Assembly: GCA_021770655.1 (NCBI GenBank)
Contig: JAETQO010000008.1
Coordinates: 1-64,000 of the forward strand
Source: Ruminococcus sp.
Lineage (GTDB): Bacteria; Bacillota; Clostridia; Oscillospirales; Ruminococcaceae
DNA length: 64,000 bases
Direction: 5' to 3'
Shown here piece by piece: positions 35,410-43,246 of this stretch (position 1 is the first letter of the stretch; each line of letters opens with the position of its first letter). A model generated the notes under the pieces. It saw only the letters and a list, made by a program, of their open reading frames with translations. It was not told the origin of the DNA and searched no databases. The position numbers and the translations under genes were made by a program.

Positions 35410-35634
35410 ATGGATTTTCTGGACGAAACAAAAAATGAAAATTGCGAATGTAAGGTTAGCTATTTCTGGAAAGGCCTTGCGCTTTTCCTGCTGGGCGTAA
35501 TTCTTGGGATCATTCTTGCGCCTGTGAAAAACGGTGTAAGCATTGGAAACAACAATAATATTGTAGGCGGCAAGGACGATGATGATGACTGCTGTGAGGA
35601 TTATTGTGATGACGATGAGGATTACAAATTTTAA
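35410..35634 (+). CDS. Small single-helix protein with Asp/Cys-rich tail
   Basis: 74 residues. A charged N-terminus with two Cys (NCECK), one hydrophobic segment (about 23-41) and a tail with a glycine/asparagine turn followed by DDDDDCCEDYCDDDEDY. It follows the permease by 15 bp with its own aaacggagg site, and precedes ychF by 18 bp. A YtxH-like layout, but the acidic Cys cluster suggests metal binding. Unknown function. Confidence 0.65.
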   Translation: MDFLDETKNENCECKVSYFWKGLALFLLGVILGIILAPVKNGVSIGNNNNIVGGKDDDDDCCEDYCDDDEDYKF

Positions 35635-35652
35635 GGAAAGGCGAAAGACAAT

Positions 35653-36747
35653 ATGAAATTAGGTATGGTAGGACTTCCGAATGTAGGAAAGTCGACTCTG
35701 TTTAACGCACTTACGAATGCAGGCGCTGAGTCTGCAAACTATCCGTTCTGTACGATAGAACCGAATGTCGGTATAGTATCCGTGCCGGACGAAAGGCTGG
35801 ATAAGCTTGCCGAAATGTATCACCCCGTAAAGTTTACCCCTGCTACGCTTGAATTTGTGGATATTGCCGGTCTGGTAAAGGGCGCTTCAAAGGGCGAGGG
35901 ACTAGGAAACAAATTTCTTTCCAATATCCGCGAAGTGGACGCTATCGTTCACGTTGTAAGATGTTTTGACGACCCTAACATTATTCACGTTGACGGTTCG
36001 ATAAATCCCGCAAGAGATATTGAAACTATCGATCTGGAGCTTGTTTTCTCGGACGTGGAGCTTATTGAAAGAAAGCTTGACAGGACTAAGAAAGCTATGA
36101 AGGGCGACAAATCTCTTGCCGCGGCAGTTGATTTTCTTGAAAGGCTCAAGGAACATCTTGAAAACGGTAAGCCGGCGCGTTCATTTGATATGACCGAGGA
36201 CGAATTGGAGATACTGAAAGAAACTCCGTTGCTTTCGCTGAAACCGGTTATTTATGCCGCAAACCTTTGCGAGGATGATTTCAGAAACAATATTGACAGC
36301 AACGAGCATTATAAAACGGTTTGTGAGATCGCTAAAAACGAGGGTTCTGCCGTATTTCCGATATGCGCTCAGATCGAGGCTGAAATCTCCGATATGGACG
36401 ACGAGGATAAGGAGATGTTCCTTTCCGACCTTGGACTTGAAACCTCCGGACTCAACAGGATAATAAAAGAGGGCTATTCGCTGTTGGGCCTTATTTCGTA
36501 CCTTACTGCGGGAGAGCCGGAGGTAAGAGCCTGGACCATTACTAAGGGAACTAAGGCCCCTCAGGCGGCAGGAAAGATCCACACCGATTTTGAAAAGGGC
36601 TTTATCAGAGCGGAAGTAGTTTCTTTTGATGACCTTATGTCATGCGGTTCGATGTCGGCGGCAAAGGAAAAGGGACTTGTCCGTCTTGAAGGCAAGGATT
36701 ATGTAATGCAGGACGGAGACATTGTACTGTTCAGATTTAACGTTTAA
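35653..36747 (+). CDS. ychF: Redox-regulated ATPase/GTPase YchF
   Basis: 364 residues, OBG/YchF subfamily. [15 protein letters not shown] is the P-loop, [20 protein letters not shown] the switch region, and the TGS domain closes the protein ([21 protein letters not shown] to the end). The A-type nucleotide recognition motif (NxxE instead of NKxD) is expected for YchF and is represented by NLCED. Translation/ribosome-linked regulator. A strong terminator follows. Confidence 0.96.
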   Translation: MKLGMVGLPNVGKSTLFNALTNAGAESANYPFCTIEPNVGIVSVPDERLDKLAEMYHPVKFTPATLEFVDIAGLVKGASKGEGLGNKFLSNIREVDAIVHVVRCFDDPNIIHVDGSINPARDIETIDLELVFSDVELIERKLDRTKKAMKGDKSLAAAVDFLERLKEHLENGKPARSFDMTEDELEILKETPLLSLKPVIYAANLCEDDFRNNIDSNEHYKTVCEIAKNEGSAVFPICAQIEAEISDMDDEDKEMFLSDLGLETSGLNRIIKEGYSLLGLISYLTAGEPEVRAWTITKGTKAPQAAGKIHTDFEKGFIRAEVVSFDDLMSCGSMSAAKEKGLVRLEGKDYVMQDGDIVLFRFNV

Positions 36748-36772
36748 CGGAAAAACAACAGAATGATATTTC

Positions 36773-36803
36773 AAGAACAGGAGTTAAGGCTCCTGTTCTT
36801 TTT
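36773..36803 (+). terminator. Terminator after ychF
   Basis: Perfect stem aagaacaggag against ctcctgttctt plus T-run. Confidence 0.93.
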
Positions 36804-36955
36804 AAGTGAAGAGCGTGATATTGTCTATTGCAATATAGATTAAATTGACTTATTAAGTTCAATTTCTGTTGTATAATAATTCATATATTGATGTTATACT
36901 AGTTTTCGGTCATAATAAATATAATCAGAATCGTTTACGGCATGGAGGAAAACGC

Positions 36956-38332
36956 ATGACAAAAAGTATGACAGCGGGAAATCCGCTTAAGCTCATTCTG
37001 AGTTTTGCTTTGCCGCTTCTTATCGGCAATTTATTACAGCAAACATATAATATCATCGACGCGGCTATCGTTGGACGCTTTCTTGGCTCGGACGCTCTTG
37101 CAAGCGTAGGCGCTTCCAGCAGTGTTCAGTTTCTGGTACTGGGTTTCTGTATCGGAACTTCGCTCGGGTTTGGCGTACCGATAGCAAGGCATTTTGGGGC
37201 GGGTGATCTTAAAAAGCTGAGAGAGTATTTTTATACTTCCATAGTTTTGACAGTTGTGTTGGCGGTAATATTGACAGTGACCTGCTCATTGCTTTGTCAT
37301 GCGATATTGAAATTGCTCTCAACTCCGAGGAATATTTACAGCGACGCATACAAATATCTGTTGGTCATATTTCTTGGCATACCGTTTTCCCTTTTATATA
37401 ATCTGCTGTCAAGCGTATTAAGGTCGGTAGGCGACAGCAAAACGCCTTTTGTTTTTCTTGCGCTTTCGACTGTACTGAACATTATACTTGATTTGCTTTG
37501 TGTGGTTGTGTTTGGTTTAGGCTGTGCCGGAGCGGCGATTGCAACAGTTATTGCGCAGGCAGTAAGCGGAATACTGTGCGCCGTATTTATAGCGAGGAAG
37601 GTAGCCGTGCTCAGAATTGAAAAAGATGATCGGCATATACATAAAAACAAGGTAATCAATCTTATTGTTATGGGCGTGCCGATGGGACTTCAATATTCTA
37701 TAACCGCAATCGGTTCTATGGTAATGCAGTCCGCGAACAACAAGCTTGGCAGTGTTTATGTGTCGGGATTTACAGCGGGTATGAGGATCAAGCAGTTTAC
37801 GATGTGTCCTTATGACGCTTTTGCGACAGGCGCTTCCGTATTTGCAAGCCAGAACCTCGGCGCCGGAAATTATGATAGGATCAAGAAAGGTATACGCATC
37901 GGCGTAGTTATCGGCGTTCTTTACGGTATTCTTGCAGGAATAGTTCTTATATTCTTCGGCAGAGATCTGTCCATGATCTTTGTAAAGAAGAGTGCAGTTG
38001 ATGTTCTTGACGCTTCGGCTAAATATCTTTTCTGTGCGGGTTTTTTCTATTGGACGCTCGGAATACTCAACACCTGCAGAATGTGCACTCAGGGTCTTGG
38101 ATATTCGGGACTTGCTGTTTTCTCCGGCGTAACAGAAATGATAGCGAGAGTCGCAGTAAGTATGATCTTTGTTCCGAAATATGGATTTACGGCGATCTGC
38201 TTTACAGACCAGACAGCATGGGTATCGGCTTGTCTGTACATAGTGCCTGTATGTATACATTGCGTGAGAAAGGCAGGACTTTCTATCAAGGGCAAGCATG
38301 GGTTTCCCAAGCGGATTGATGGAGCAGAATAG
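36956..38332 (+). CDS. MATE-family efflux transporter
   Basis: 458 residues from ATG 36956 (catggagg upstream); an upstream in-frame extension is not likely coding. Twelve transmembrane helices in two homologous halves. The opening MTAGNPLKLILSFALPLLIGNLLQQTYNIIDAAIVGRFLG is characteristic of the DinF-NorM-like MATE group. Probably exports cationic compounds by Na+ or H+ antiport; substrate unknown. It stands alone. Confidence 0.92.
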   Translation: MTKSMTAGNPLKLILSFALPLLIGNLLQQTYNIIDAAIVGRFLGSDALASVGASSSVQFLVLGFCIGTSLGFGVPIARHFGAGDLKKLREYFYTSIVLTVVLAVILTVTCSLLCHAILKLLSTPRNIYSDAYKYLLVIFLGIPFSLLYNLLSSVLRSVGDSKTPFVFLALSTVLNIILDLLCVVVFGLGCAGAAIATVIAQAVSGILCAVFIARKVAVLRIEKDDRHIHKNKVINLIVMGVPMGLQYSITAIGSMVMQSANNKLGSVYVSGFTAGMRIKQFTMCPYDAFATGASVFASQNLGAGNYDRIKKGIRIGVVIGVLYGILAGIVLIFFGRDLSMIFVKKSAVDVLDASAKYLFCAGFFYWTLGILNTCRMCTQGLGYSGLAVFSGVTEMIARVAVSMIFVPKYGFTAICFTDQTAWVSACLYIVPVCIHCVRKAGLSIKGKHGFPKRIDGAE

Positions 38333-38343
38333 CATATAGAATA

Positions 38344-38388
38344 AAACTGCCGATTACGGATCAGATCATTCCGTAATCGGCAGTTTTT
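38344..38388. terminator. Bidirectional terminator after the MATE gene
   Basis: 17-bp perfect stem (aaactgccgattacgga against tccgtaatcggcagttt), 9-nt loop, T-run on the plus strand. Confidence 0.93.
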
Positions 38389-38435
38389 ATGTGCAAAAGT
38401 TTATGCAATCCTTATATTTTTTCTTTTCAGCGTCC

Positions 38436-38908
38436 CTATTCAAATTTATCAGCTAAGTTTATTATCTTTTTTCCATATTTCTTAGCATACTGTATAGTGT
38501 TATAAGCTCCGCCGCTTTTATGTTGAATACAACACACCACAAGGTCTGATCGGTCAACGAGATTTCTGTTTCGCATTTGTATTGCTGACTTGTAATGTGC
38601 CTTGGCAGATTCGGTACATATCTCGACCTCATCATAGTAATCAAGATAGCTCTGTTCGTTGTCACGGTATTCGGTTTTCATATACGGTAAAACGAGTGTG
38701 AAATGTGTATTGCCGTAACCATAACTGCACACGGCTTTCTTGATGACGGCAGAAGCGAGTATGTCAAATTCGCCGTCTCGTCCTATCAAGAAGTCAACAT
38801 ATTCTTTCTGTGTGATCAGATCGTGCAGGAACTTGTCAAGGCGGTATTCTATCTCTGCTGGTCTTCAATATATCTATGCCCGAAAAAGCAAACGGTGTAA
38901 ATATTCAT
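38436..38908 (-). pseudogene. SLOG-superfamily (DUF1273-like) gene, broken by a frameshift
   Basis: The open frame 38789-38436 (117 residues, IGRDGEFD...ADKFE) lacks its start. Upstream on the same strand, ATG 38908 with a ggagttgt site opens MNIYTVCFFGHRYIEDQQR and meets TAG; the reading then continues in another frame as IEYRLDKFLHDLITQKEYVDFL into IGRDGEFD. FFGHR near the start, IGRDGEFD and the late RSDLVVCCI strand are typical of the Rossmann-like SLOG/YspA-type proteins. One base deleted (or two inserted) around 38845-38855 would explain it. The gene may be dead, or the read may carry a sequencing error. It is divergent from an XRE regulator gene. Confidence 0.72.
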
Positions 38909-39045
38909 AGCAACAACTCCTATTCACTTTTGTTACCATATATTATACACCTAAATGTCTATATGTTCAAGCCCAAACGGATATTATTTTATTGTACTAT
39001 TGGGTATATAATAGTAATAAAACAATTGCTGAAAGGGGCGGTTTT

Positions 39046-39354
39046 ATGGAAGTTGGCAAAAAGTTACGCAAGCTAAGGGAAGATAAGAAAATGTCTATGT
39101 ACCGCCTTACGCAAATAACGGGTGTGTCGGGACACCATATCAAGGGTATTGAGGAAGGCACCAGACAACCTACAATTGAAACGCTCAGTCGGCTTACGAT
39201 TGCGCTTGGTTCTTCTTTGGCAGAGATATTTAATGATGATACAGAGTGTACTTATCTCTCAGAAAAGGAAAGGCAGCTTATCGAAAACTTCCGAACTATG
39301 TCTAAGGAAAAGGCTGAAGCTCTGCTGAATATGAGCGATGTTTTAAAGAAATGA
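39046..39354 (+). CDS. XRE-family transcriptional regulator
   Basis: 102 residues from ATG 39046 (gaaaggggcgg upstream). The N-terminal helix-turn-helix (about 5-60) has the Cro/CI layout MSMYRLTQITGVSGHHIKGIEEGTRQPTIETLSRLTIALG; the remainder is a short helical tail. It lies divergently from the broken SLOG-type gene, and the shared 137-bp gap may hold its operator. A strong terminator follows. Confidence 0.85.
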   Translation: MEVGKKLRKLREDKKMSMYRLTQITGVSGHHIKGIEEGTRQPTIETLSRLTIALGSSLAEIFNDDTECTYLSEKERQLIENFRTMSKEKAEALLNMSDVLKK

Positions 39355-39357
39355 AAT

Positions 39358-39392
39358 AAAGTGGCTGTTGCAGTGAGTGCAACAGCCACTTT
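39358..39392 (+). terminator. Terminator after the XRE gene
   Basis: 15-bp perfect stem (aaagtggctgttgca against tgcaacagccacttt), 5-nt loop. Confidence 0.9.
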
Positions 39393-39481
39393 GTATAATC
39401 CTTATTAATTATCCGGAAGTTGCCGGACAACTTCATAAATCCGAAAAAATAATGGTATATAGCCAAATAATCGACGTCTGA

Positions 39482-39883
39482 TTATCTCTTCGAGAACTGC
39501 GGTGCGCGTCTTGCGGCTTTGAGACCGTATTTCTTTCTTTCCTTCATTCTTGGGTCACGAGTGAGGAAGCCTTCCTTCTTGAGGAGAGGTCTGAACTCAT
39601 CGCTTGCCTGAAGAAGAGCTCTTGAAAGACCGTGTCTGATAGCGCCTGCCTGACCGGTTACTCCGCCGCCTGTTACTGTGCAGACGATGTCGTATTTGTC
39701 TACTGTATCGGTTACAGCGAAAGGCTGACGAACGATGAGCTTGAGAGTCTCAAGACCAAAATAATCGTCAATATCCCTGCCGTTGATTGTGATTTTACCT
39801 GTACCCTCGTAAACACGAACACGGGCAACAGAGTGTTTTCTTCTGCCTGTACCATAGAAATATGGTTGCTTTGATTCGTACAT
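39482..39883 (-). CDS. rpsI: 30S ribosomal protein S9
   Basis: 133 residues. [29 protein letters not shown] at the N-terminus and the C-terminal [20 protein letters not shown] are the S9 signatures, the tail reaching toward the ribosomal P site. Second gene after rplM, with a 16-bp gap. Confidence 0.98.
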   Translation of the reverse strand: MYESKQPYFYGTGRRKHSVARVRVYEGTGKITINGRDIDDYFGLETLKLIVRQPFAVTDTVDKYDIVCTVTGGGVTGQAGAIRHGLSRALLQASDEFRPLLKKEGFLTRDPRMKERKKYGLKAARRAPQFSKR

Positions 39884-39899
39884 CTAAATTGCTCCTTCC

Positions 39900-40328
39900 T
39901 TACAGTTCGTATTTAACAGGTTTCTGAGCGGCGTTATTGTGCTCAGCACCCTTGTAAACTCTGAGTCTCTTTGCAGCAGCTCTGCCGAGTGTGTTGTTAG
40001 GGAGCATACCCTCAACAGCGATCGTCATAGCTCTGTCGGACTGGTTAGCCATCATATCTGAATACTTGATCTCCTTAAGACCGCCGATCCAGCCGGTGTG
40101 CCACTTGTAAGACTTCTGATCAAGCTTCTTGCCTGTGAGAACAGCCTTATCTGTGTTGATGATGATTACATGGTCGCCGCAATCAGCGTGTGGCGCATAA
40201 GTGGGCTTGTGCTTGCCGCGGAGAATGTGTGCAGCTTTTGCCGCAACTCTACCGAGCGATTGACCCTCAGCGTCGAGAATATACCATGTGCGGTTAATGT
40301 CGCCTGCTTTTGGCATATAAGTTGACAT
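39900..40328 (-). CDS. rplM: 50S ribosomal protein L13
   Basis: 142 residues, standard length. Signatures include RTWYILDAEGQSLGRVAAKAAHILRGKHKPTY and the AVEGMLPNNTLGRAAAKRLRVYKGAEHNN block. Starts at ATG 40328 (ggaggaaacaat). First gene of rplM-rpsI. Confidence 0.98.
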   Translation of the reverse strand: MSTYMPKAGDINRTWYILDAEGQSLGRVAAKAAHILRGKHKPTYAPHADCGDHVIIINTDKAVLTGKKLDQKSYKWHTGWIGGLKEIKYSDMMANQSDRAMTIAVEGMLPNNTLGRAAAKRLRVYKGAEHNNAAQKPVKYEL

Positions 40329-40406
40329 ATTGTTTCCTCCATTCAGAATTTTGAAAAATCTGTCCGCGCGGACACAGCATTGCCCTGCGAACTCGCAACA
40401 TTAGCT
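40329..40406 (-). ncRNA. Probable L13 leader (autoregulatory mRNA structure)
   Basis: About 78 nt between promoter and rplM, with a strong palindrome (tgtccgcgcggaca) and a second hairpin around tgcgagttcgca. Firmicutes rplM leaders are known to bind L13. Assignment by position and fold only. Confidence 0.5.
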
Positions 40407-40435
40407 ATTATACACGAAGTAAAGATGAATGTCAA
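40407..40435 (-). promoter_or_regulatory. Consensus promoter of rplM-rpsI
   Basis: Minus strand TTGACA (40430-40435), 17-bp spacer, TATAAT (40407-40412): a perfect match. Confidence 0.93.
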
Positions 40436-40620
40436 TAGTCAAAATGCCGAATTTTTAATTTATATCCCTTATTCTCTTTAATTCTCTCCATTTAGCTCTG
40501 TTTCTCTCGTTCTCTCACAAGTCATTTCACTTTTAATTTTTTTATCATAATACGCTGAAATCATGAGATAATTAAAGCAATTTCAAGTAAACTCGGTATA
40601 TATTCAGAATTTAGTTATTA

Positions 40621-40833
40621 TCACTCATTTTCGTCCGAAAATGAAAATATATCTTCTACCGACACGCCGAAAACCTTTGCAATATCCATAGCAAGCTTAA
40701 GAGAGGGATTATACTGTCCCTTTTCAAGTCGGATTATGGTCTCACGCCGCACTCCCACAAGTTCTGCAAGCTCGCCCTGTTTCATGTTTTCTCTTGCCCT
40801 GTACTCTTTCAGTTTTGTATAAAGTTCCGACAT
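40621..40833 (-). CDS. Small XRE-family regulator
   Basis: 70 residues, essentially one Cro/CI helix-turn-helix: [47 protein letters not shown]. Its ATG overlaps the stop of the membrane gene before it (TAATG), so it is made with the two membrane proteins. It is the obvious candidate for binding the three AGTGA-N8-TCACT sites at the head of the operon. XRE/membrane-protein pairs of this layout are common in Firmicutes, mostly without known function. Confidence 0.88.
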   Translation of the reverse strand: MSELYTKLKEYRARENMKQGELAELVGVRRETIIRLEKGQYNPSLKLAMDIAKVFGVSVEDIFSFSDENE

Positions 40834-41225
40834 TATCCGTCCTCCGAATCTTTCTTTGGAATTCTGTCAAACCAAAGAAAAAGTGCGCTTCGCAAAGCTA
40901 TAGCCAGGCAGGCGATACAAAGATAAACCGCATAGCTTAACTTTTGCCACCTGTTGTATCCTGCCAAAACGATCAGTGCGGCAATAAGAACCCACATCAC
41001 TATTGTATTGGATCTTTGCACATTTTTTTCTGATAGTTCGTCCTCTGCCTCACATTTGCAATCAGTAAAGCAGGCAAAACAAGCGCAGAATAAGCCTATA
41101 TATGAGCTCCAATCGTCGGTAAACATCATAAGACAAGCTCCGCTTAATGCAAAGCTAAAATACACTATATGTTTTGTACGCAGGTTTTCTGTTTTTTGCT
41201 TTTTTATTTTCTTTGATCTCATCAT
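40833..41225 (-). CDS. Four-helix membrane protein, paralogue of its neighbour
   Basis: 130 residues with about four hydrophobic helices. The central cytoplasmic loop has [18 protein letters not shown] and the end [11 protein letters not shown], matching at like positions the neighbour's DKEDELAKENMRKAHEAI and LESGLFLLFEG. The pair therefore looks like a tandem duplication that now encodes two subunits. Its start overlaps the upstream gene's stop (ATGA). Unknown function. Confidence 0.75.
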   Translation of the reverse strand: MMRSKKIKKQKTENLRTKHIVYFSFALSGACLMMFTDDWSSYIGLFCACFACFTDCKCEAEDELSEKNVQRSNTIVMWVLIAALIVLAGYNRWQKLSYAVYLCIACLAIALRSALFLWFDRIPKKDSEDG

Positions 41226-41704
41226 TCTTCCTCCGCTTCGTCATCTTTACCCTCAAAAAGCAGGAACAAGCCGCTTTCAAGTGAAAGGTACATACTGTAA
41301 ATCAACATCCAGATGTCCATAAGCGATGAGTGGTCAATTGTAAGCGTAAAGCTGCCTTTCCAGAACATAGTTGCCAGTACAACAACTGCTAAAATCGTTA
41401 TCATTATCAGAGATATAGCTTCGTGTGCCTTTCTCATGTTTTCCTTTGCAAGCTCGTCTTCCTTGTCCACATCTTTACAAAGAACGTTTGCCAACCATTT
41501 TCCCGCAAATATCACCGCTAAAACTGTAAAAGTAATCAGAACAATTGACGCCCAAGTCTTATTTTCGACCTTTGCATATTCCGTTGCCGTTATAAATATC
41601 TCAGCTATCAGGATCGTTATCCATGTTCTGAATCTGCTTTTGTGATATGCGCCCAGAGTGATTTTTTTCTTTGTCTTTTTTGTTGTTTCCGGTGTCATGA
41701 TCAT
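41222..41704 (-). CDS. Four-helix membrane protein, first gene of the XRE operon
   Basis: 160 residues. A basic N-terminus, four hydrophobic helices, and an acidic tail ([10 protein letters not shown]). The middle loop DKEDELAKENMRKAHEAI is shared with the next gene. Two in-frame ATGs (41704 and 41698) share the aaggag site; the first is listed. First of three overlapping genes ending in the XRE regulator. Confidence 0.75.
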   Translation of the reverse strand: MIMTPETTKKTKKKITLGAYHKSRFRTWITILIAEIFITATEYAKVENKTWASIVLITFTVLAVIFAGKWLANVLCKDVDKEDELAKENMRKAHEAISLIMITILAVVVLATMFWKGSFTLTIDHSSLMDIWMLIYSMYLSLESGLFLLFEGKDDEAEEE

Positions 41705-41816
41705 TCTTCTCCTTTAAGTCTGTAATCTTTTTTATATGAGATTTTGCTTGATTTTGAATCCTTTTTGTTATTCACTATTATATCTTCTTTCATTTCCGGT
41801 ATACAGCTGTACATCG

Positions 41817-41898
41817 AGTGATTTATTTATCACTCGATGTGACAATAATATCACTTTGATGGTGGATTGTCAATAGCAAAAGTGACAAATTAATCACT
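41817..41898. promoter_or_regulatory. Operator array: three AGTGA-N8-TCACT-type palindromes
   Basis: Sites at 41817-41834 (AGTGA/TCACT, extended to a 12-bp perfect palindrome arm), 41838-41855 (TGTGA/TCACT, covering the -10) and 41881-41898 (AGTGA/TCACT with further matching outer bases, just upstream of the -35). All have an 8-bp spacer. Centres of the first two are 21 bp apart, the third 43 bp further, close to whole helical turns. Presumed binding sites for the operon's own XRE regulator. Confidence 0.75.
41845..41873 (-). promoter_or_regulatory. Promoter of the XRE/membrane-protein operon
   Basis: Minus strand TTGACA (41868-41873), 17-bp spacer, TATTAT (41845-41850), enclosed by the three palindromes. 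Confidence 0.85.
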
Positions 41899-42020
41899 TT
41901 TGTAGATATGCACAAATATTATGAAATATGGTCGTATATATTACACATAAGTACAAAAAATGACGGATAGCGGCAATGTGACCGCAGTCCGTCAAGGCTG
42001 TACTGTATTCACTTATAATG

Positions 42021-42199
42021 TTAAGGCAATACCGCACAACTATTTTGTGCGGATAACGCAGAAAATTTTTCGTTAGATTGTATAGAAACGACGCAGGAAT
42101 ACTTGCGTCGTTTAAGGAGTTTCTGTGTAAGATGATGGAAAATTGGCAATTTAGACGTACACAAAGCCGTTAGGCGGTAGTTGTGGGGTGTTGCCTTAA
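42021..42199 (-). repeat. TTAA-flanked inverted-repeat element, full copy B
   Basis: 179 bp including TTAA at both ends. Terminal inverted repeats read GGCAAYACCSCACAACTA on both sides. In the orientation of copy C it lies on the minus strand. Interior hairpins include acgacgca against tgcgtcgt. No transposase or credible protein; short open frames in it are shared between copies only because the DNA is. It ends 2 bp from the stop codon of the 42202-42954 gene. Confidence 0.9.
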
Positions 42200-42201
42200 T
42201 G

Positions 42202-42954
42202 CTAGGATGATGTTTTATCACTGTTATCAGATGAGCCGTTATCCGTGTCGGTATCAATGAAAATTTCTTTGCAGACGTTTGTGAAGTCGTCGTCCGAAAG
42301 ACTTTTTCCGTCCTTTGTTACATCGGATATTTTAAAGGACCGATAGGTAAAGCCGTCATAGACGATAAGAAATGAAATGCTGTAATCGCTGTTCCGGTGA
42401 GAGCCGTTTACGGTAACAGTCCAGTTATATCCGTCTTTTGTGCAGTTCCACTCAGCGTTTTCGCCCAAATAGCTTTCAATGCAGTCGCCGATTATTTTGC
42501 CGGACGAGCCTGAAAAATTGTCAAGGCTCTGAACATAGCTGCTTTGTGCGGAAACGGTCATATAATCCTCGTCAATTCTGATACTCTGAGTAAAACCGTT
42601 AAGTGCCAGTGCGGCGACAATGAAAAATCCGCACATTATTGCTTTATAAAGCTCGTATCCGCAAAGCTTTTCACGCTTGTAAATATAGACCGGGGTGAGC
42701 CATAGCCACGCTGTGAGCCTTCTTACGTCAAGCTGAGCATTTTTGAGCTGAACATAGTCTGCGGCAGTCGCGGCAAGCATAAACAGCAAAACCATTATCC
42801 AGAGAAAAATGCCTGCGGTCCGCGAAACGGCGTAGTTTTCAAAAAACAGTCCCAGAAGCGGTACAAAGCATAAAAACCAGATAAATCCGTTATTGAGTTT
42901 CATCGCTTTGGCTGAATTGGACGGTTCATATGTCGGTTCTGTATTTATATCCAT
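42202..42954 (-). CDS. Membrane protein with extracytoplasmic C-terminal domain, unknown function
   Basis: 250 residues. Four hydrophobic segments (about 27-45, 47-68, 80-95 and 108-124) are followed by a soluble, acidic C-terminal part of about 120 residues with NWTVTVNGSHRNSDYSISFLI, resembling small DUF4864-like or nuclear-transport-factor-like domains only loosely. A Ser/Asp-rich tail ends next to repeat copy B. Good Shine-Dalgarno (ggaggaac). No family named. Confidence 0.65.
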   Translation of the reverse strand: MDINTEPTYEPSNSAKAMKLNNGFIWFLCFVPLLGLFFENYAVSRTAGIFLWIMVLLFMLAATAADYVQLKNAQLDVRRLTAWLWLTPVYIYKREKLCGYELYKAIMCGFFIVAALALNGFTQSIRIDEDYMTVSAQSSYVQSLDNFSGSSGKIIGDCIESYLGENAEWNCTKDGYNWTVTVNGSHRNSDYSISFLIVYDGFTYRSFKISDVTKDGKSLSDDDFTNVCKEIFIDTDTDNGSSDNSDKTSS

Positions 42955-43004
42955 AAAGTTCCTCCGTTTTTTTCTTATTCAACTTAAACATCGAACGATC
43001 ATTG

Positions 43005-43031
43005 TTGTGCAGATGTGCGGTATTGTTTTAA
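43005..43031 (+). repeat. Possible solo end of the inverted-repeat element
   Basis: gtgcggtattgttttaa here matches the right end of the full elements (gtgcggtattgccttaa) at 15 of 17 bases, in the gap between the membrane gene and the parE-like gene. No interior sequence is present. May be a relic or chance. Confidence 0.35.
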
Positions 43032-43038
43032 TAATGTT

Positions 43039-43067
43039 ATTATATAATATTTCCTCAGAATAATCAA
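43039..43067 (-). promoter_or_regulatory. Promoter of the 42202-42954 membrane gene
   Basis: Minus strand TTGATT (43062-43067), 17-bp spacer, TATAAT (43039-43044). Confidence 0.7.
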
Positions 43068-43149
43068 GGGTGAATTGTTGATTGTGCATTTTTTGCAATA
43101 TTGCAGGGCGGGGTTTTAGTGCATTTTCAAAAAATGTTGAATAAATGTA

Positions 43150-43179
43150 TTTACAAATTGAGTTGTAATGTGATATAAT
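43150..43179 (+). promoter_or_regulatory. Promoter of the topoisomerase operon
   Basis: TTTACA (43150-43155), 18-bp spacer, TATAAT (43174-43179). Confidence 0.75.
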
Positions 43180-43246
43180 GTAATTTGTATGCAGTAAATT
43201 ATTATTAGTTTGTCTGAAATCAGGTTCGAAGAAAGGAAATCAGTCG

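Noticed and set aside
37517-38335. 272-codon minus-strand frame
   Set aside because: Antisense shadow of the MATE transporter gene.
42021-42257. Short protein with CVVSI-type sequence in the repeat element
   Set aside because: The frame is shared with copy A only because the repeat DNA is shared; no start signal and no conservation at protein level can be argued.
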